DNA from: Bicyclus anynana | Taxonomy: Eukaryota > Arthropoda > Insecta > Lepidoptera > Nymphalidae | Direction of reading: 5' to 3' | Length of the DNA: 64,000 nucleotides | Assembly: GCF_947172395.1 (NCBI RefSeq) | Contig: NC_069093.1 | Location: forward strand, 4,065,561-4,129,560 | Shown here: positions 42,350-51,069 of the stretch, one piece after another | Layout: each line of letters opens with the position of its first letter | Position numbering within the stretch: the first letter of the stretch is position 1 | Program-made: the position numbers and the translations under genes | Notes under the pieces: model-generated | Database searches by the model: none | The model's input: the letters and a program-made list of their open reading frames with translations, nothing else | Told to the model about the DNA's origin: nothing

Positions 42350-44324
42350 AAAAAAATAAAAAAAAAAAAAATAAAAAAGCCTTTTATTTCTTGCATCAAT
42401 TTACAGAGTTTTATAATAACTTAATTATATGTTAAAACGTTAGTAATTCTTTTTATTTTACACAAGAACCCCAGAATGGGTGAAGGCCTCCTCCAAAGAT
42501 GTCCAATTGTCTCTGTCCTGTGCTATTTGGTACCAATATGGGCCAGCTGCTTTTTTAATTTCATCTTCCCACCTCGCCAATGGTCTTCCTCTGCCTCTTT
42601 TGCCTTGTGGGCCTCTCCACAAAGTGACCTTATAAGTCCATCTTTGATCCTTCAGTCTAGCCACGTGCCCTGCCCACTTCCATTTTAGTTTTAGTGCATA
42701 GCTCAAGGCGTCGGTGGCTTTTGTAATAGATCTTATTTTTGTGTGTCTTATTTTATCCAATCTTTTTATTTTTAGCATGCTACGTTCAAGGCCACGTTGG
42801 CAGGTTTTTATTTTGTTTTTTGCTTTGGCCGTGTATTTCCAAGTTTGGCATCCGTATGTCAACACTGGCAGGAGGTTAGAATTCAAAATTTTGGTTTTAA
42901 CGGGTATCGCCATGTTACTTTTAAAAATCTCTTTGAGACTCCAGTATTTATTCCATGTTTGCTGTACTCTTCTTTCTATTTCTTTTTCATTATTCTTCTT
43001 ATCAAAACTAATAGCTTTACCCAGATAGATGTAATTTTCTGTGTATTCCAGAAGTTTTCCGTTTACGGCTATTGGTGTTTTAAAGCTATTCGTCATTGCC
43101 TTAGTCTTTGTTAGATTGATCTCTAGTCCTACGTTTGAGCTGGCTAGCTGTAAGGAATTGATCATCTTTTGCAGTTGTGAGCTGGTTTCTGATAGTAGAA
43201 CTATGTCATCTGCAAATCTCAAGTGATTTAGGTAGGAACCTTGTATATAGAGTCCTAGATTTTTCCAGTCCAGTTTGCTAATGATGGTTTCAAGGAGGGC
43301 AATAAATATGGTTGGTGATAGTGGATCACCCTGTCTTACGCCCCTTTCTATGGGAAAGCATGGGCCCAAGGTTTCTAGCTTTATTCTTCCTGTGTTATTA
43401 TTATATATGTTTTTAATTATTTCTATATAAACCTCGCTAACTCCTTGTTCTTTTAAGCTTTCCCATATGCTTGCGTGTGTTACTGTGTCGAAGGCTTTCT
43501 GGTAGTCGACAAATGCTAAATACAGTGGTCTATGATGTTCTAGATACTTTTCTATTATTATCTCAAGGGTGTGTATATGGTCTATAGTGGAAAACCCTTT
43601 TCTGAAGCCTGCTTGTTCCACAGGTTGTTTAGAGTCTATTATCGGACTAATTCTTTTATTTACAATAGCAGAGAACAGCTTGTAGAGACTTGGTAGTAAA
43701 CTGATTGGTCTATAGTTGGCTATATCCCCTGGGTCTCCTTTCTTATATATTAAAATTATGTTAGATTCCGACCACTGTCTGGGTGTTTCAAAGTTTAGTA
43801 GAATCTGATTAAATAAGTCAGTAAGTGGAGTAACCAAAATGTTCTGTGCTGTTTTTAATGCTTCATTTGTTATATTGTCCGAGCCGGGGGATTTTTCTAG
43901 TTTTAATCGTTTTATAGAATCTAAGACTTCAGCTTCATGTATTGGTCTTACTTTTCCTTTAACATGATGTCTTTTATCGAAGTTTCGTTTTGTGAATGTC
44001 TTTGTTTTATCACTATATAATTTTGTATAAAAATCCGTTGCTAAAGTGATGATGTCAGTTCTACTATTTAGTTCTTTGTCTGATTTTTTCAATCCTTCTA
44101 TCCAAGACTTATTTGTTCGTAGCTCCTTAAATGCCTTTTTTGTGCTCCCACTGTGATATAGATATCTTTCTATGATGTTTTGTCTGTATTTTGCATAGTC
44201 ATTCCGTATATATCTAAACACTACTTTATAGAGTGCACTTAATTCGTTTTTTAGAGTACGCGACTTGTTTTTAGTTTTCTGTAAATCTTTTCTTCTTTGT
44301 AAAAGTGTCATTGTACGGGTACGC
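42320..44324 (-). mobile_element. RTE-clade LINE insertion, 5' truncated, 10-bp target duplication
   Basis: A 2.0 kb insertion flanked by CGTAGGAATA (42310-42319 and 44325-44334), which sits inside one Helitron-like copy. On the minus strand the reverse-transcriptase ORF starts only 13 bases from the 5' junction. The 3' end has GCAAGAAATAAAAGGC and then a tail of 55-60 bases of T with scattered A (A-rich on the plus strand, 42320-42376). RTE elements often end in short A/T repeats and not in poly(A), which fits. The APE endonuclease part expected upstream is absent, so this copy is 5' truncated and not autonomous. Confidence 0.85.
42458..44311 (-). CDS. RTE-clade reverse transcriptase, uninterrupted ORF
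   Basis: 617 codons without a stop, the longest ORF of the window. Domains in order: a lysine/arginine-rich N-terminal linker (1-120); the reverse transcriptase from about 125 to 400, with NYRPISLLPSLYK (199-211), the first catalytic Asp in FVDYQKAFD (267-275; Asp269), GVRQGDPLSP (324-333), and the FADD box (366-369; Asp368 and Asp369), so all three catalytic aspartates are present; then a C-terminal region with LTYGCQTWKY (484-493), LKWKWAGHVAR (542-552) and GRGRPLARWEDEI (573-585). The full family protein also has an N-terminal APE endonuclease, lost here. In life it would copy the element RNA at a nicked target. Intactness suggests a young insertion. ORFs on the opposite strand are shadows of it. 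Confidence 0.9.
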   Translation of the reverse strand: MTLLQRRKDLQKTKNKSRTLKNELSALYKVVFRYIRNDYAKYRQNIIERYLYHSGSTKKAFKELRTNKSWIEGLKKSDKELNSRTDIITLATDFYTKLYSDKTKTFTKRNFDKRHHVKGKVRPIHEAEVLDSIKRLKLEKSPGSDNITNEALKTAQNILVTPLTDLFNQILLNFETPRQWSESNIILIYKKGDPGDIANYRPISLLPSLYKLFSAIVNKRISPIIDSKQPVEQAGFRKGFSTIDHIHTLEIIIEKYLEHHRPLYLAFVDYQKAFDTVTHASIWESLKEQGVSEVYIEIIKNIYNNNTGRIKLETLGPCFPIERGVRQGDPLSPTIFIALLETIISKLDWKNLGLYIQGSYLNHLRFADDIVLLSETSSQLQKMINSLQLASSNVGLEINLTKTKAMTNSFKTPIAVNGKLLEYTENYIYLGKAISFDKKNNEKEIERRVQQTWNKYWSLKEIFKSNMAIPVKTKILNSNLLPVLTYGCQTWKYTAKAKNKIKTCQRGLERSMLKIKRLDKIRHTKIRSITKATDALSYALKLKWKWAGHVARLKDQRWTYKVTLWRGPQGKRGRGRPLARWEDEIKKAAGPYWYQIAQDRDNWTSLEEAFTHSGVLV

Positions 44325-44475
44325 CGTAGGAATACGGGGATAAAATATAGCCCATATCACTAAGGGATAGTGTAGCTTCTCAGCAGTGAAAAAAATGTTC
44401 TAATCGGATTAGTTTCGGAGCCTATTCAATGCAAACAAACATGCAATCAAATCTCTTCTCTTTATAATATTAGTA
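44325..44475 (-). mobile_element. Helitron-like element, right piece of interrupted copy
   Basis: CGTAGGAATACGGGGATAAA, ATATAGCCCATATCAC and the start TACTAATATTATAAAGAGAA (minus strand). Together with 42285-42319 it forms one element split by the RTE insertion. Confidence 0.8.
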
Positions 44476-44494
44476 CAATATATGTAGTTTAATA

Positions 44495-44690
44495 GACCTG
44501 CAGACGTTCCACGGTTTCACTCGTTTACCTCCTTTTAAAATGCGAATACAGGGATAAATTAAACCATAATATGACATTTATAAATAACTTGACTTTCTGT
44601 TGGTAAAAGTAGTTCAAAATCGGTACAGTCAATCCAAAGATTATCCCTACAACCTCACAAAAAATATTTAAATAATATTTAGTATAGATA
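44495..44690 (-). mobile_element. Helitron-like fragment, decayed
   Basis: GCAGACGTTCCACGGTTTCA, ATACAGGGATAAATTAAACC and TTCTGTTGGTAAAAGTAGTT recall the 6055-6170 copy. Ends are not defined. Confidence 0.5.
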
Positions 44691-44699
44691 AGCCATTTA

Positions 44700-45420
44700 T
44701 ACCATATTTCTAATTTTAAATTTACATTTCAAATGTTAGTGTGTATTATGTTACCAAGTTTAAAAATTAATAGTTCTTCATATTTGTATATTTGAGACAC
44801 ACTGTCTCTTTGGTCTTCCCACATTTTTTCTATCGCGAAGGACTGTTGCGATATAATCTAATCATCGTCTAAAAAAACATACCTACAGCCGGACGTAGAA
44901 CCTCCTCCTTTATTCGGTTATTTATATATTTATGAAGACCAACCGCAGAACATTGTATCGTGTATACATATATTACATACGTTGTGCCCAATGGTGAATG
45001 TTTAACTTATTACAGATCTTCACAACGTTTACAATATTTAAAAAATATAATACATAATTAAAAAAGTTAAAAATAACTGCTACTTTAAATAATATAATAA
45101 AGTAATTGGAAAACTAATGGAACATACAATTACTAGTAGTTTTCCAGACACTTTATTGTATTAGTAACAAACGGTCCCTATGGACTGCGTTCCACATAAA
45201 ATTGCTAAATTTCTATTGGAATTATTTACTATTCATTTAATCACCTCGTATTAATTAATCTAACTAATATAAAAACCTAATTTTATTATTCGATGTCTAA
45301 TTGGCGGAAACCATGTCTATAAAGTGAAGTATGTAATTTATTGCGTGGTGGAGCGAGGGGCGTCGCCATTTTTCTATTTATTAGTCCTACAGAACCTTCA
45401 AATAGGTTTAAAGTATTTAA
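44700..45420. other. No gene recognised; one repeat-edge motif
   Basis: AT-rich. The complement of the AACCG...GAGGAGGTTCTACG edge motif lies at 44893-44925. Confidence 0.4.
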
Positions 45421-45424
45421 TTGA

Positions 45425-45590
45425 TCCACAACAGGACTATCAGGCGAATTCACTAACTTTGAAGTATGTTAGTTGACGTATACGAAATTAAGATTCGATG
45501 TAACCAATGTCATCCGGTGATCCTGGCAACCCTTCGTGGATATCATATAGTAGGTAGATGACATTTTTTAGTTGATTTGATTTTATTAAT
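45425..45590 (-). repeat. Dispersed repeat J, copy 1
   Basis: On the minus strand: AAATGTCATCTACCTACTAT, ATGATATCCACGAAGGGTTG and a second box GGATGACATTGG. The first 35 bases match 57625-57655 closely. Confidence 0.55.
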
Positions 45591-45699
45591 AAAGACCAAA
45601 TAAGTGAATAGGCCATTAGGCTGCCCTCCTAAAGGGGATAATATACATAGGTAAAAAAAATAACATATGTGATTATGTATTTTTGACGTGACAACGTCT

Positions 45700-46041
45700 T
45701 ATAATTCGATGGAGAGTGTATTGAGTTTCTAGGTATTACAATATCGTCCAAGCTCAACTTTGGAGAATGCATTGAGTCTCGGTATTCCAAATAAGGTGAA
45801 GCGCTACTTTACGCCGGAACAGCTTCTTACTCTTTACCAAGCTCAGGTTCGTTCGTGCATGGAGTACTGCTCCCATTTATGGGATGGATCAGCCAAATAC
45901 CAGCTTGCTGCTCTGTACTCGGTGGATCGCCGAGCTAGAAGGCTCATCGGTAACGAGGCGCTAACTAATGCAAAATTGCAATCATTGGAGCATCGCCGAA
46001 AAGTTGCCTGTCTGTCAAGCATGATTGCTGCCAAGCGCTAG
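45700..46041 (+). pseudogene. Jockey-clade LINE ORF2 C-terminal fragment
   Basis: The frame from 45760 reads KRYFTPEQLLTLYQAQVRSC, then MEYCSHLWDGSAKYQL and LYSVDRRARRLIG, a block placed after the reverse-transcriptase domain of Jockey-type LINEs. It is open for 93 codons and then ends in TAG. The N-terminal parts are missing. A TTGACGTGACAACGTCTTAT word precedes it. Confidence 0.8.
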
Positions 46042-46049
46042 CCTATATA

Positions 46050-46370
46050 ATGAAAAAAAAATCTTTTTTTTTTTAAAGTACTTCTTGTAATAAGTAAATT
46101 TTCAAGTTTCAAATGTTTAAATGGGTCATACAAGTTTTCTAGCTGCAAAAATAGTATCGCGTTTCAATTTATTGGCTCGCTCATTCATTATCGTCCAATT
46201 ATGCACCGTTCTATTAAAATTACACTCGTGTTTTTATAATTATTTCAATATTGACGTAGGTACTTAATTTATTGTGTACAATGAAAAGTCGTTTGTTTAC
46301 TTATTTATTTTAAAACAATAATATAGTTTGGAAAAGTCATTATTATCATTAACAGTCTATTTTAATACTG
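46050..46370. other. No gene or repeat recognised
   Basis: AT-rich, with an A/T-rich run at 46051-46076 that may be the tail of the Jockey fragment before it. Confidence 0.4.
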
Positions 46371-46377
46371 CACTCAT

Positions 46378-46622
46378 AGTAATATTATAAAGCCGATAGT
46401 TTGTGTGTGTGTACTCGTAAGTATAAAGTGTAAGTGTGTAAGTATTTTTGCTCCTCCTTTACACTGCGGCTACTAAACCGATTTTTCTGAAATTTGAAAT
46501 GGCAATAGATTTTATTCTGAATTAACACATAGGCTACTTTTATCTCGGAAAAATCACGGTTCCTGTAGGATTTGTGATAAACAGAATTTTACGCGAACGG
46601 AGTCGCGGGCATTCCGTGTAGT
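46378..46622 (+). mobile_element. Helitron-like non-autonomous element
   Basis: TAGTAATATTATAAAGCCGA at the start, TACACTGCGGCTACTAAACC, CACATAGGCTACTTTTATCT and GGAGTCGCGGGCATTCCGTG then TAG. A GTGTGTGTG microsatellite is present near the 5' end. Confidence 0.7.
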
Positions 46623-46624
46623 TC

Positions 46625-46725
46625 TGTTTTTATATATCCCATGGGAACCATGGATTTTCCGGGATAAAATTTCATTCAAATCGGTTCAGTTGTTTAACTG
46701 TGTGTACTTAATATTAGTATTGATT
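46625..46725 (-). mobile_element. Helitron-like fragment abutting the previous copy
   Basis: TATATCCCATGGGAACCATG, GATTTTCCGGGATAAAATTT and CAAATCGGTTCAGTTGTTTA in minus orientation, so two copies meet at their CTAG-side ends around 46622. Confidence 0.55.
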
Positions 46726-46794
46726 ATTTCAATGAAATTTTTAAACCTATATATAATTAATTATATAATTTATAAACCTATATAGCCCTATAGC

Positions 46795-47040
46795 TCTATC
46801 TTGGCAACTTCTTTCATAACACTCCCGATGGTCTGGGCGGGCCGGGGGGCGATGAATGAAAAACCCATGACTGATGCACCTCACTTCCCGATTTCACACC
46901 CGCGCAGTCTTTCCTCCCGTCGTCCGCATATCATGGGAGTATCATCAACGAACTTGCCAGACTATAATTACTTGACTAACGAATTCAGAAAAATAGAAGA
47001 AAATAATTCGTAAAAGTCGTACGTAAGCTTCGGACTTTAA
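46795..47040. other. GC-rich block, no family recognised
   Basis: GGGCGGGCCGGGGGGCGATG at 46835 begins a GC-rich stretch of about 130 bp with a 70-residue ORF. There are no motifs and no second copy. Confidence 0.3.
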
Positions 47041-47111
47041 ATTCCGTCAACAGTGTAGGGTAAGCGCGCTATGAAGTATTGAGAGCGTAAACAAGTTTAG
47101 TGCCCTCTGAA

Positions 47112-47150
47112 GTGTAGTGCAGTGTAGTGTAGTGTAGTTACACATTCACA
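47112..47150. repeat. GTGTA pentanucleotide repeat
   Basis: About seven units of AGTGT/AGTGC in a row. Confidence 0.75.
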
Positions 47151-47299
47151 AACTACTCTATGATTTAAGCAGCATATATCACAGGATAATAATAGGATAA
47201 GAGTCTGTGGTAGGTCCTCATTTTATAAAAGCTGAGAGTTTGTCAGCCATGCTTTTATTATAGGTATGTTTGAGGAAGGCGGAGGAGTGTGTGTGGTGG

Positions 47300-47372
47300 T
47301 GGTCTCGGAAATATGCCTATGTCCAGCAGTGGACGGATACAGGCTGATGATGATGATGATGATGATGAAGTA
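47300..47372 (+). mobile_element. RTE LINE extreme 3' end with GAT tail
   Basis: CGGAAATATGCCTATGTCCA, GCAGTGGACG and GGCTGATGATGATGATGATG. This is the 3' end of the RTE fragments at 56332-56585 and (reversed) 60655-61098. Confidence 0.75.
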
Positions 47373-47574
47373 TGTTTGGGTTCCGAGCACTCATAATCAT
47401 AGTATAAAGCGTATTTTTTTACTTTTTTCTCGGCATAACATGAGTAACTTGGTCGTCAGACACTTAGATTTACAACAACCATTTGAGGAACCTCCTACTT
47501 TAGTCGTGTTCCTCACATAATATGAGGGTCGTGACCACCTTGACCCTTTACTTTCAGTTTTATTGTTTTCAGTT

Positions 47575-47985
47575 ATATTATGGCTCCACAGAGTATAAAA
47601 GGCGGACTTCAAGACTCCAGAGAGTAAAAGAAATTTTTCGTAGTGTTGGGTGTAATCTTCTATAACAAGATGCCCAAGATGGTTATGGACCTGCCAAGTG
47701 CCAATTCATATGTTTAAGCAATGTGTTCAAATACATTTACTTAGTCAAGGTTATTACACAATTGATGAGTTCCATAATGATAAAATTGCTTGGATCATCT
47801 TCCGTCTTCACATAGGAATGTTAATAATAGTAAATTATAATATTGTATGATTTTTTAAAAGATCAACTGTTGAGTATCTCTCTTGCCGGCTCTTCTGAGA
47901 AGAACCTGCCTTCCGAATCGGTGGTAGACTTAACAAATAGTGAGTGAGTTTAAACTAAATTAATTTTGATTTGATTTCAAGGAAA
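47575..47985 (+). pseudogene. LINE ORF2 C-terminus and 3' UTR, decayed
   Basis: CTCCAGAGAGTAAAAGAAAT, TTCTATAACAAGATGCCCAA, ATGGACCTGCC and ACTTAGTCAAGGTTATTACA are in the order of the copy at 14175-14697. The 3' UTR and a TTTTGATTTGATT tail follow. It has several frameshifts. Confidence 0.65.
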
Positions 47986-48417
47986 TCCGTTTATTAATTT
48001 TTGAGTTTATCGCGTTCACATTTTGTTGTAAATGACTTTGATTTCACCTATAATCATCATCGTAATCCTATTTAATGTTTCATGGGATGTATTTCTATGG
48101 AAGAATAGAATTAGAAGTTTGGTGCTCAAGACTGAAATACTTTTTAATTAAGCTCGTAATGATGAATAGATGAGTAAAACATCAACATTTCGCATACCTG
48201 TATCAGATTAAAAGTATGCCTACATTTCCTACTCTGAAATATTAAAAGAAATTTTCTTTCAATCTTTCCCAGTTTTTCAGCTTTAACGTAAAATAATTTT
48301 ATTTGAGAAAAGTATTTTTAATGATGAAATATATTTTAGAAATACTCGTAACATAGGGAAGTCTCGTAGATATGATACTTATCAGTTTCATATAGGATTC
48401 GTAATTCAAAATCATCA

Positions 48418-48608
48418 GTTGATGGAAGTCCACTGCTGGACATAGGGTACCTCCAATCGACATGATCTCTAGCCTACAGGATCCAGCGTAACCCGGTTAA
48501 TGTCACTAGTCCACCAGAGAAGGGTCGACCAACACTGCCTTTTCCGGTGGGGGGTCTCTATTCCAACACCATGAGAACCCACTATTGCCATTGTTTACGC
48601 TACGCTAC
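48418..48608 (-). pseudogene. RTE-clade LINE 3' fragment
   Basis: GATGGAAGTCCACTGCTGGA, CTAGCCTACAGGATCCAGCG and GGTCGACCAACACTGCC are the complement of the family's 3' end. Degenerate frames. Confidence 0.7.
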
Positions 48609-48630
48609 TCGTAATTTATACTTAAGTAGC

Positions 48631-48955
48631 CGACGCCCGCGACTTCGTCCGCGTGAAACTCGGTGTAAACTTTCAACTACCCCTACCCTACCTCTAGCCT
48701 ACCCCTACCCTACTCCTACCTACCTCTAGCCTACTTTTCTGGTTGGTTTTTTACACCTTGTGTCCGAAAAACCTAAATATCTTACAGAACCCTATTTTTT
48801 TCCAAAATAAAATTTAGCCTATGTTACTTGTGGATAATGTAGCTTTCGAATGGTGAAAGAATTTTTAAAATCGGTCCAGTAGTTTTTGAGCCTATTCATT
48901 GCAAACAAACATACAAACAAAGTTTTTCTCTTTATAATATTAGTATAGATATCAT
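48631..48955 (-). mobile_element. Helitron-like element with CCCTA minisatellite
   Basis: On the minus strand, from ACTAATATTATAAAGAGAAA to CGCGGACGAAGTCGCGGGCG. Near its 3' end it contains a CTACCCCTACCCTA-type minisatellite (48677-48735). The 60-residue ORF over that run is low-complexity. Confidence 0.7.
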
Positions 48956-48956
48956 A

Positions 48957-49130
48957 AACAGGTAAAGTTTGTAGCATTGCAGGGGGTAATCTCTGGATCT
49001 ACTGAACCGATTTTGAAAATTCCTTTATTACTAAAACGCTTCGTTATTTGAGAGTGTCATAGGGTATATTTTATTCCCGTATTCTCACAGGAACGGGAAC
49101 TGTGCGTGAAACTACGGGACGTCGGCTAGT
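48957..49130 (+). mobile_element. Helitron-like element
   Basis: AACAGGTAAAGTTTGTAGCA, GGGGGTAATCTCTGGATCTA, GGGTATATTTTATTCCCGTA and ACTACGGGACGTCGGCTAGT. The subfamily is that of 58075-58266. Confidence 0.75.
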
Positions 49131-49306
49131 CTCTACTAATATTATAAAGAGGAAAGGTTTGTTTGTTTTCATTAAATAGGCTCTGAAAGTACTGAACGGA
49201 TTTGAAAAATTTTCATTGCTGGCAAGCTACGCTATCCCCGAGTGCTATAGGCTATTTTATCTTTGAACTCTTACGGGAACAAGAACCACGCGGCCTCTGC
49301 TAGTAA
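49131..49306 (+). mobile_element. Helitron-like element, directly after the previous one
   Basis: CTCTACTAATATTATAAAGA starts right at the CTAGT of the previous copy and ends CGGCCTCTGCTAGTAA. The two are in tandem, head after tail. Confidence 0.75.
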
Positions 49307-49310
49307 TTGC

Positions 49311-49557
49311 GATGGCCTCTGTGGTATGCGCGGTGGATTTACAAGACGGAGCTCCTGGGTTCGTTCGTTCGGCTGGTGGGAGGCTTTGGCCGTGGCTAGT
49401 TACCACCCTACCGACAAAGACGTACCGCCAAGCGATTTAGCGTTCCGGTACGATGTGTAGAAACCGAAAGGGGTGTGGATTTTCGTCCTCCTCCTAACAA
49501 GTTAGCCCGCTTCCATCTTAGGTTTACCACCAGGTGAGATTGTAGTAAAAAGATAAA
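49311..49557 (+). repeat. SINE-A copy with deletions
   Basis: Head GATGGCCTCTGTGGTATGCG lacks the GCGCAGTG piece. The B box region is GGGTTCGTTCGTTCGGCTGG. The 3' half is short (GGTTTACCACCAGGTGAGAT). Confidence 0.85.
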
Positions 49558-49565
49558 AAGAAAGT

Positions 49566-49710
49566 CTAGGTCTGGCTGGTAGGAGGCTTTGGCCGTGGAT
49601 AGTTACCACCCTTCCAGCAAAGACGTATCGCCAAGCGATTTAGCGTTCCTGTACGATGTCGTGCAGAAACCGAAAGGGGTGTGGATTGTCTTCCTACTCC
49701 TAACAAGTAT
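49566..49710 (+). repeat. SINE-A middle fragment
   Basis: TAGGTCTGGCTGGTAGGAGG to GTCTTCCTACTCCTAACAAG. It follows the previous copy with an AAAAGATAAAAAGAAAG junction, so it is probably a second insertion in its tail. Confidence 0.85.
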
Positions 49711-49767
49711 TTTATGGATATGGATATTAATATAGAGCTAAATCTCAAGCTGTTCCAATAATTCTAT

Positions 49768-50252
49768 TAAAAGTTAAATGTATAAGTATTTCAGGACGAA
49801 ACTTCTGTAACTGTTTGAATATTCCATCAAAGATGTTTACTTGCAAATGCATAGTAATGTTCTTCGTGTTTAGTCTTTGATGTTGTTGAATCAATATCTC
49901 CTCATAATGTTTACAGCTCCGGTTTTACAGTGAAACGAGAAGTGAAGCTATTTTGTCGGATTTGTGAGGAGGAAGATCCGGTTCTCCCGGAAATTAGCAC
50001 AATAATAAATTGTATGAACTTTCGCGAAGTAACGCCTTCTTCTATTAAACGTAATGCTAATATAATAAGGAGGTAAAGTTTGTATCCCTTTCACCACAAA
50101 CTTGAACTTGAACTATGAGGAGATATTGATTCAACAACATCAAAGACTAAGCACGATGAACATTACTATGCATTTGCAAGTAAACATCTTTGATTGAACA
50201 TTCAAACAGTTACAGAAGTTTTGTCCTGAAATACCTATACATTTAACTTTTA
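49768..50252. repeat. Inverted repeat, two 139-bp arms
   Basis: The left arm (49768-49906) and right arm (50114-50252) are reverse complements with only a handful of differences (for example TGTATAAGTATTTCAGGACG against TGTATAGGTATTTCAGGACA). A spacer of 207 bp separates them. The right arm lies inside a Helitron-like copy (50066-50380). Confidence 0.9.
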
Positions 50253-50380
50253 CTAGAAAAATTTCTGAAAAAAAATTTTTTACTACGCTAGAAAGCCACG
50301 TTGTTAGTGAATGTCATAGGATATATCTTATCACTGTATTTCCCCAGGAATGGAAACTACGCGGTAATATGAAAGTGAAG
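50066..50380 (+). mobile_element. Helitron-like element interrupted by the inverted-repeat arm
   Basis: The 5' piece TAATATAATAAGGAGGTAAA (to about 50095) and the 3' piece CTAGAAAGCCACGTTGTTAG, AGGATATATCTTATCACTGT, GGAATGGAAACTACGCGG (50253-50370) bracket the right arm of the inverted repeat. Confidence 0.55.
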
Positions 50381-50570
50381 TAGTTATTTATGAAATTGTC
50401 TGTATGTGGGTGCTTTTATTTACACAATTTGACAGGTTCAGAAGGTTACGAATTGGTTCTTGGATATCATTTCTCCATTTAGATTTTTTCCAAAGTTGAT
50501 TTATCGTATTTAAAAATAATATAGAATTATATTTGCCTTGCCTTACCTTGAAACTTATTGGATCTTACAA

Positions 50571-50800
50571 GTTCCTCGATTACAGGATTGTAGAGGGGGG
50601 TATCAGTATTGGTTTAAATGAGAGGGTATTTGATGACTTGAGTTCAGTTGTTTGTTAGGCAGCGTAGACACTGTCACGCTGCCAATCGCGTTAGTGATTT
50701 TGTGCGGTAATTGTTTATGTTGTAATTATTGTTTATCATAAATTGTTTATTGTGGGCAAGGAGAATATGTCGGGCAGGGAAGGTGAGTTTTTTTGCATTT
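50571..50800 (+). repeat. Duplicated module M, copy 2 (hairpin plus ATG plus donor)
   Basis: Matches 38600-38820. The ATG at 50767 is followed by five codons (SGREG) and then GTGAGT, a good splice-donor word, at 50783. The hairpin GGCAGCGT...ACGCTGCC is kept. A 90-residue frame that starts shortly after (50793) shows no domain. Confidence 0.7.
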
Positions 50801-51069
50801 TGAAAGGATTCTTTTACCCTACTTTCAAGGTCACAAGTCCTGGAATAACTCGAGGTGTTTCCTCTACCACAAAATAATGGAACGCTCTCGATGTTGTATC
50901 ACTGTTGCCGCTACCCGGATTATTAAAAAAAAAACAAGTTGGAAGAAAAAAACACTCGAGAACATAGACTCTATTCTCTATAACGATCGTAAAACTTGGC
51001 AAATCAATGCGTCAGGGGAGTCACAGATTCACACAATTACGAAAAGTTTTCCTATTAAATGTTGACTTT

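Noticed and set aside
42476..43226. Open frames of 61-105 residues on the plus strand
   Set aside because: They are antisense shadows of the intact RTE reverse-transcriptase ORF.
46801..47013. 70-residue GC-rich frame as an exon
   Set aside because: No domain, no matching phase to the lectin gene, and no acceptor/donor pair framing it.
48677..48735. CCCTA/CCTACC repeats resembling telomere DNA (also GGGTA at 16628)
   Set aside because: Insect telomere repeats are TTAGG. These units vary, and the 48.7 kb run lies inside a Helitron-like element, so it is an internal minisatellite.
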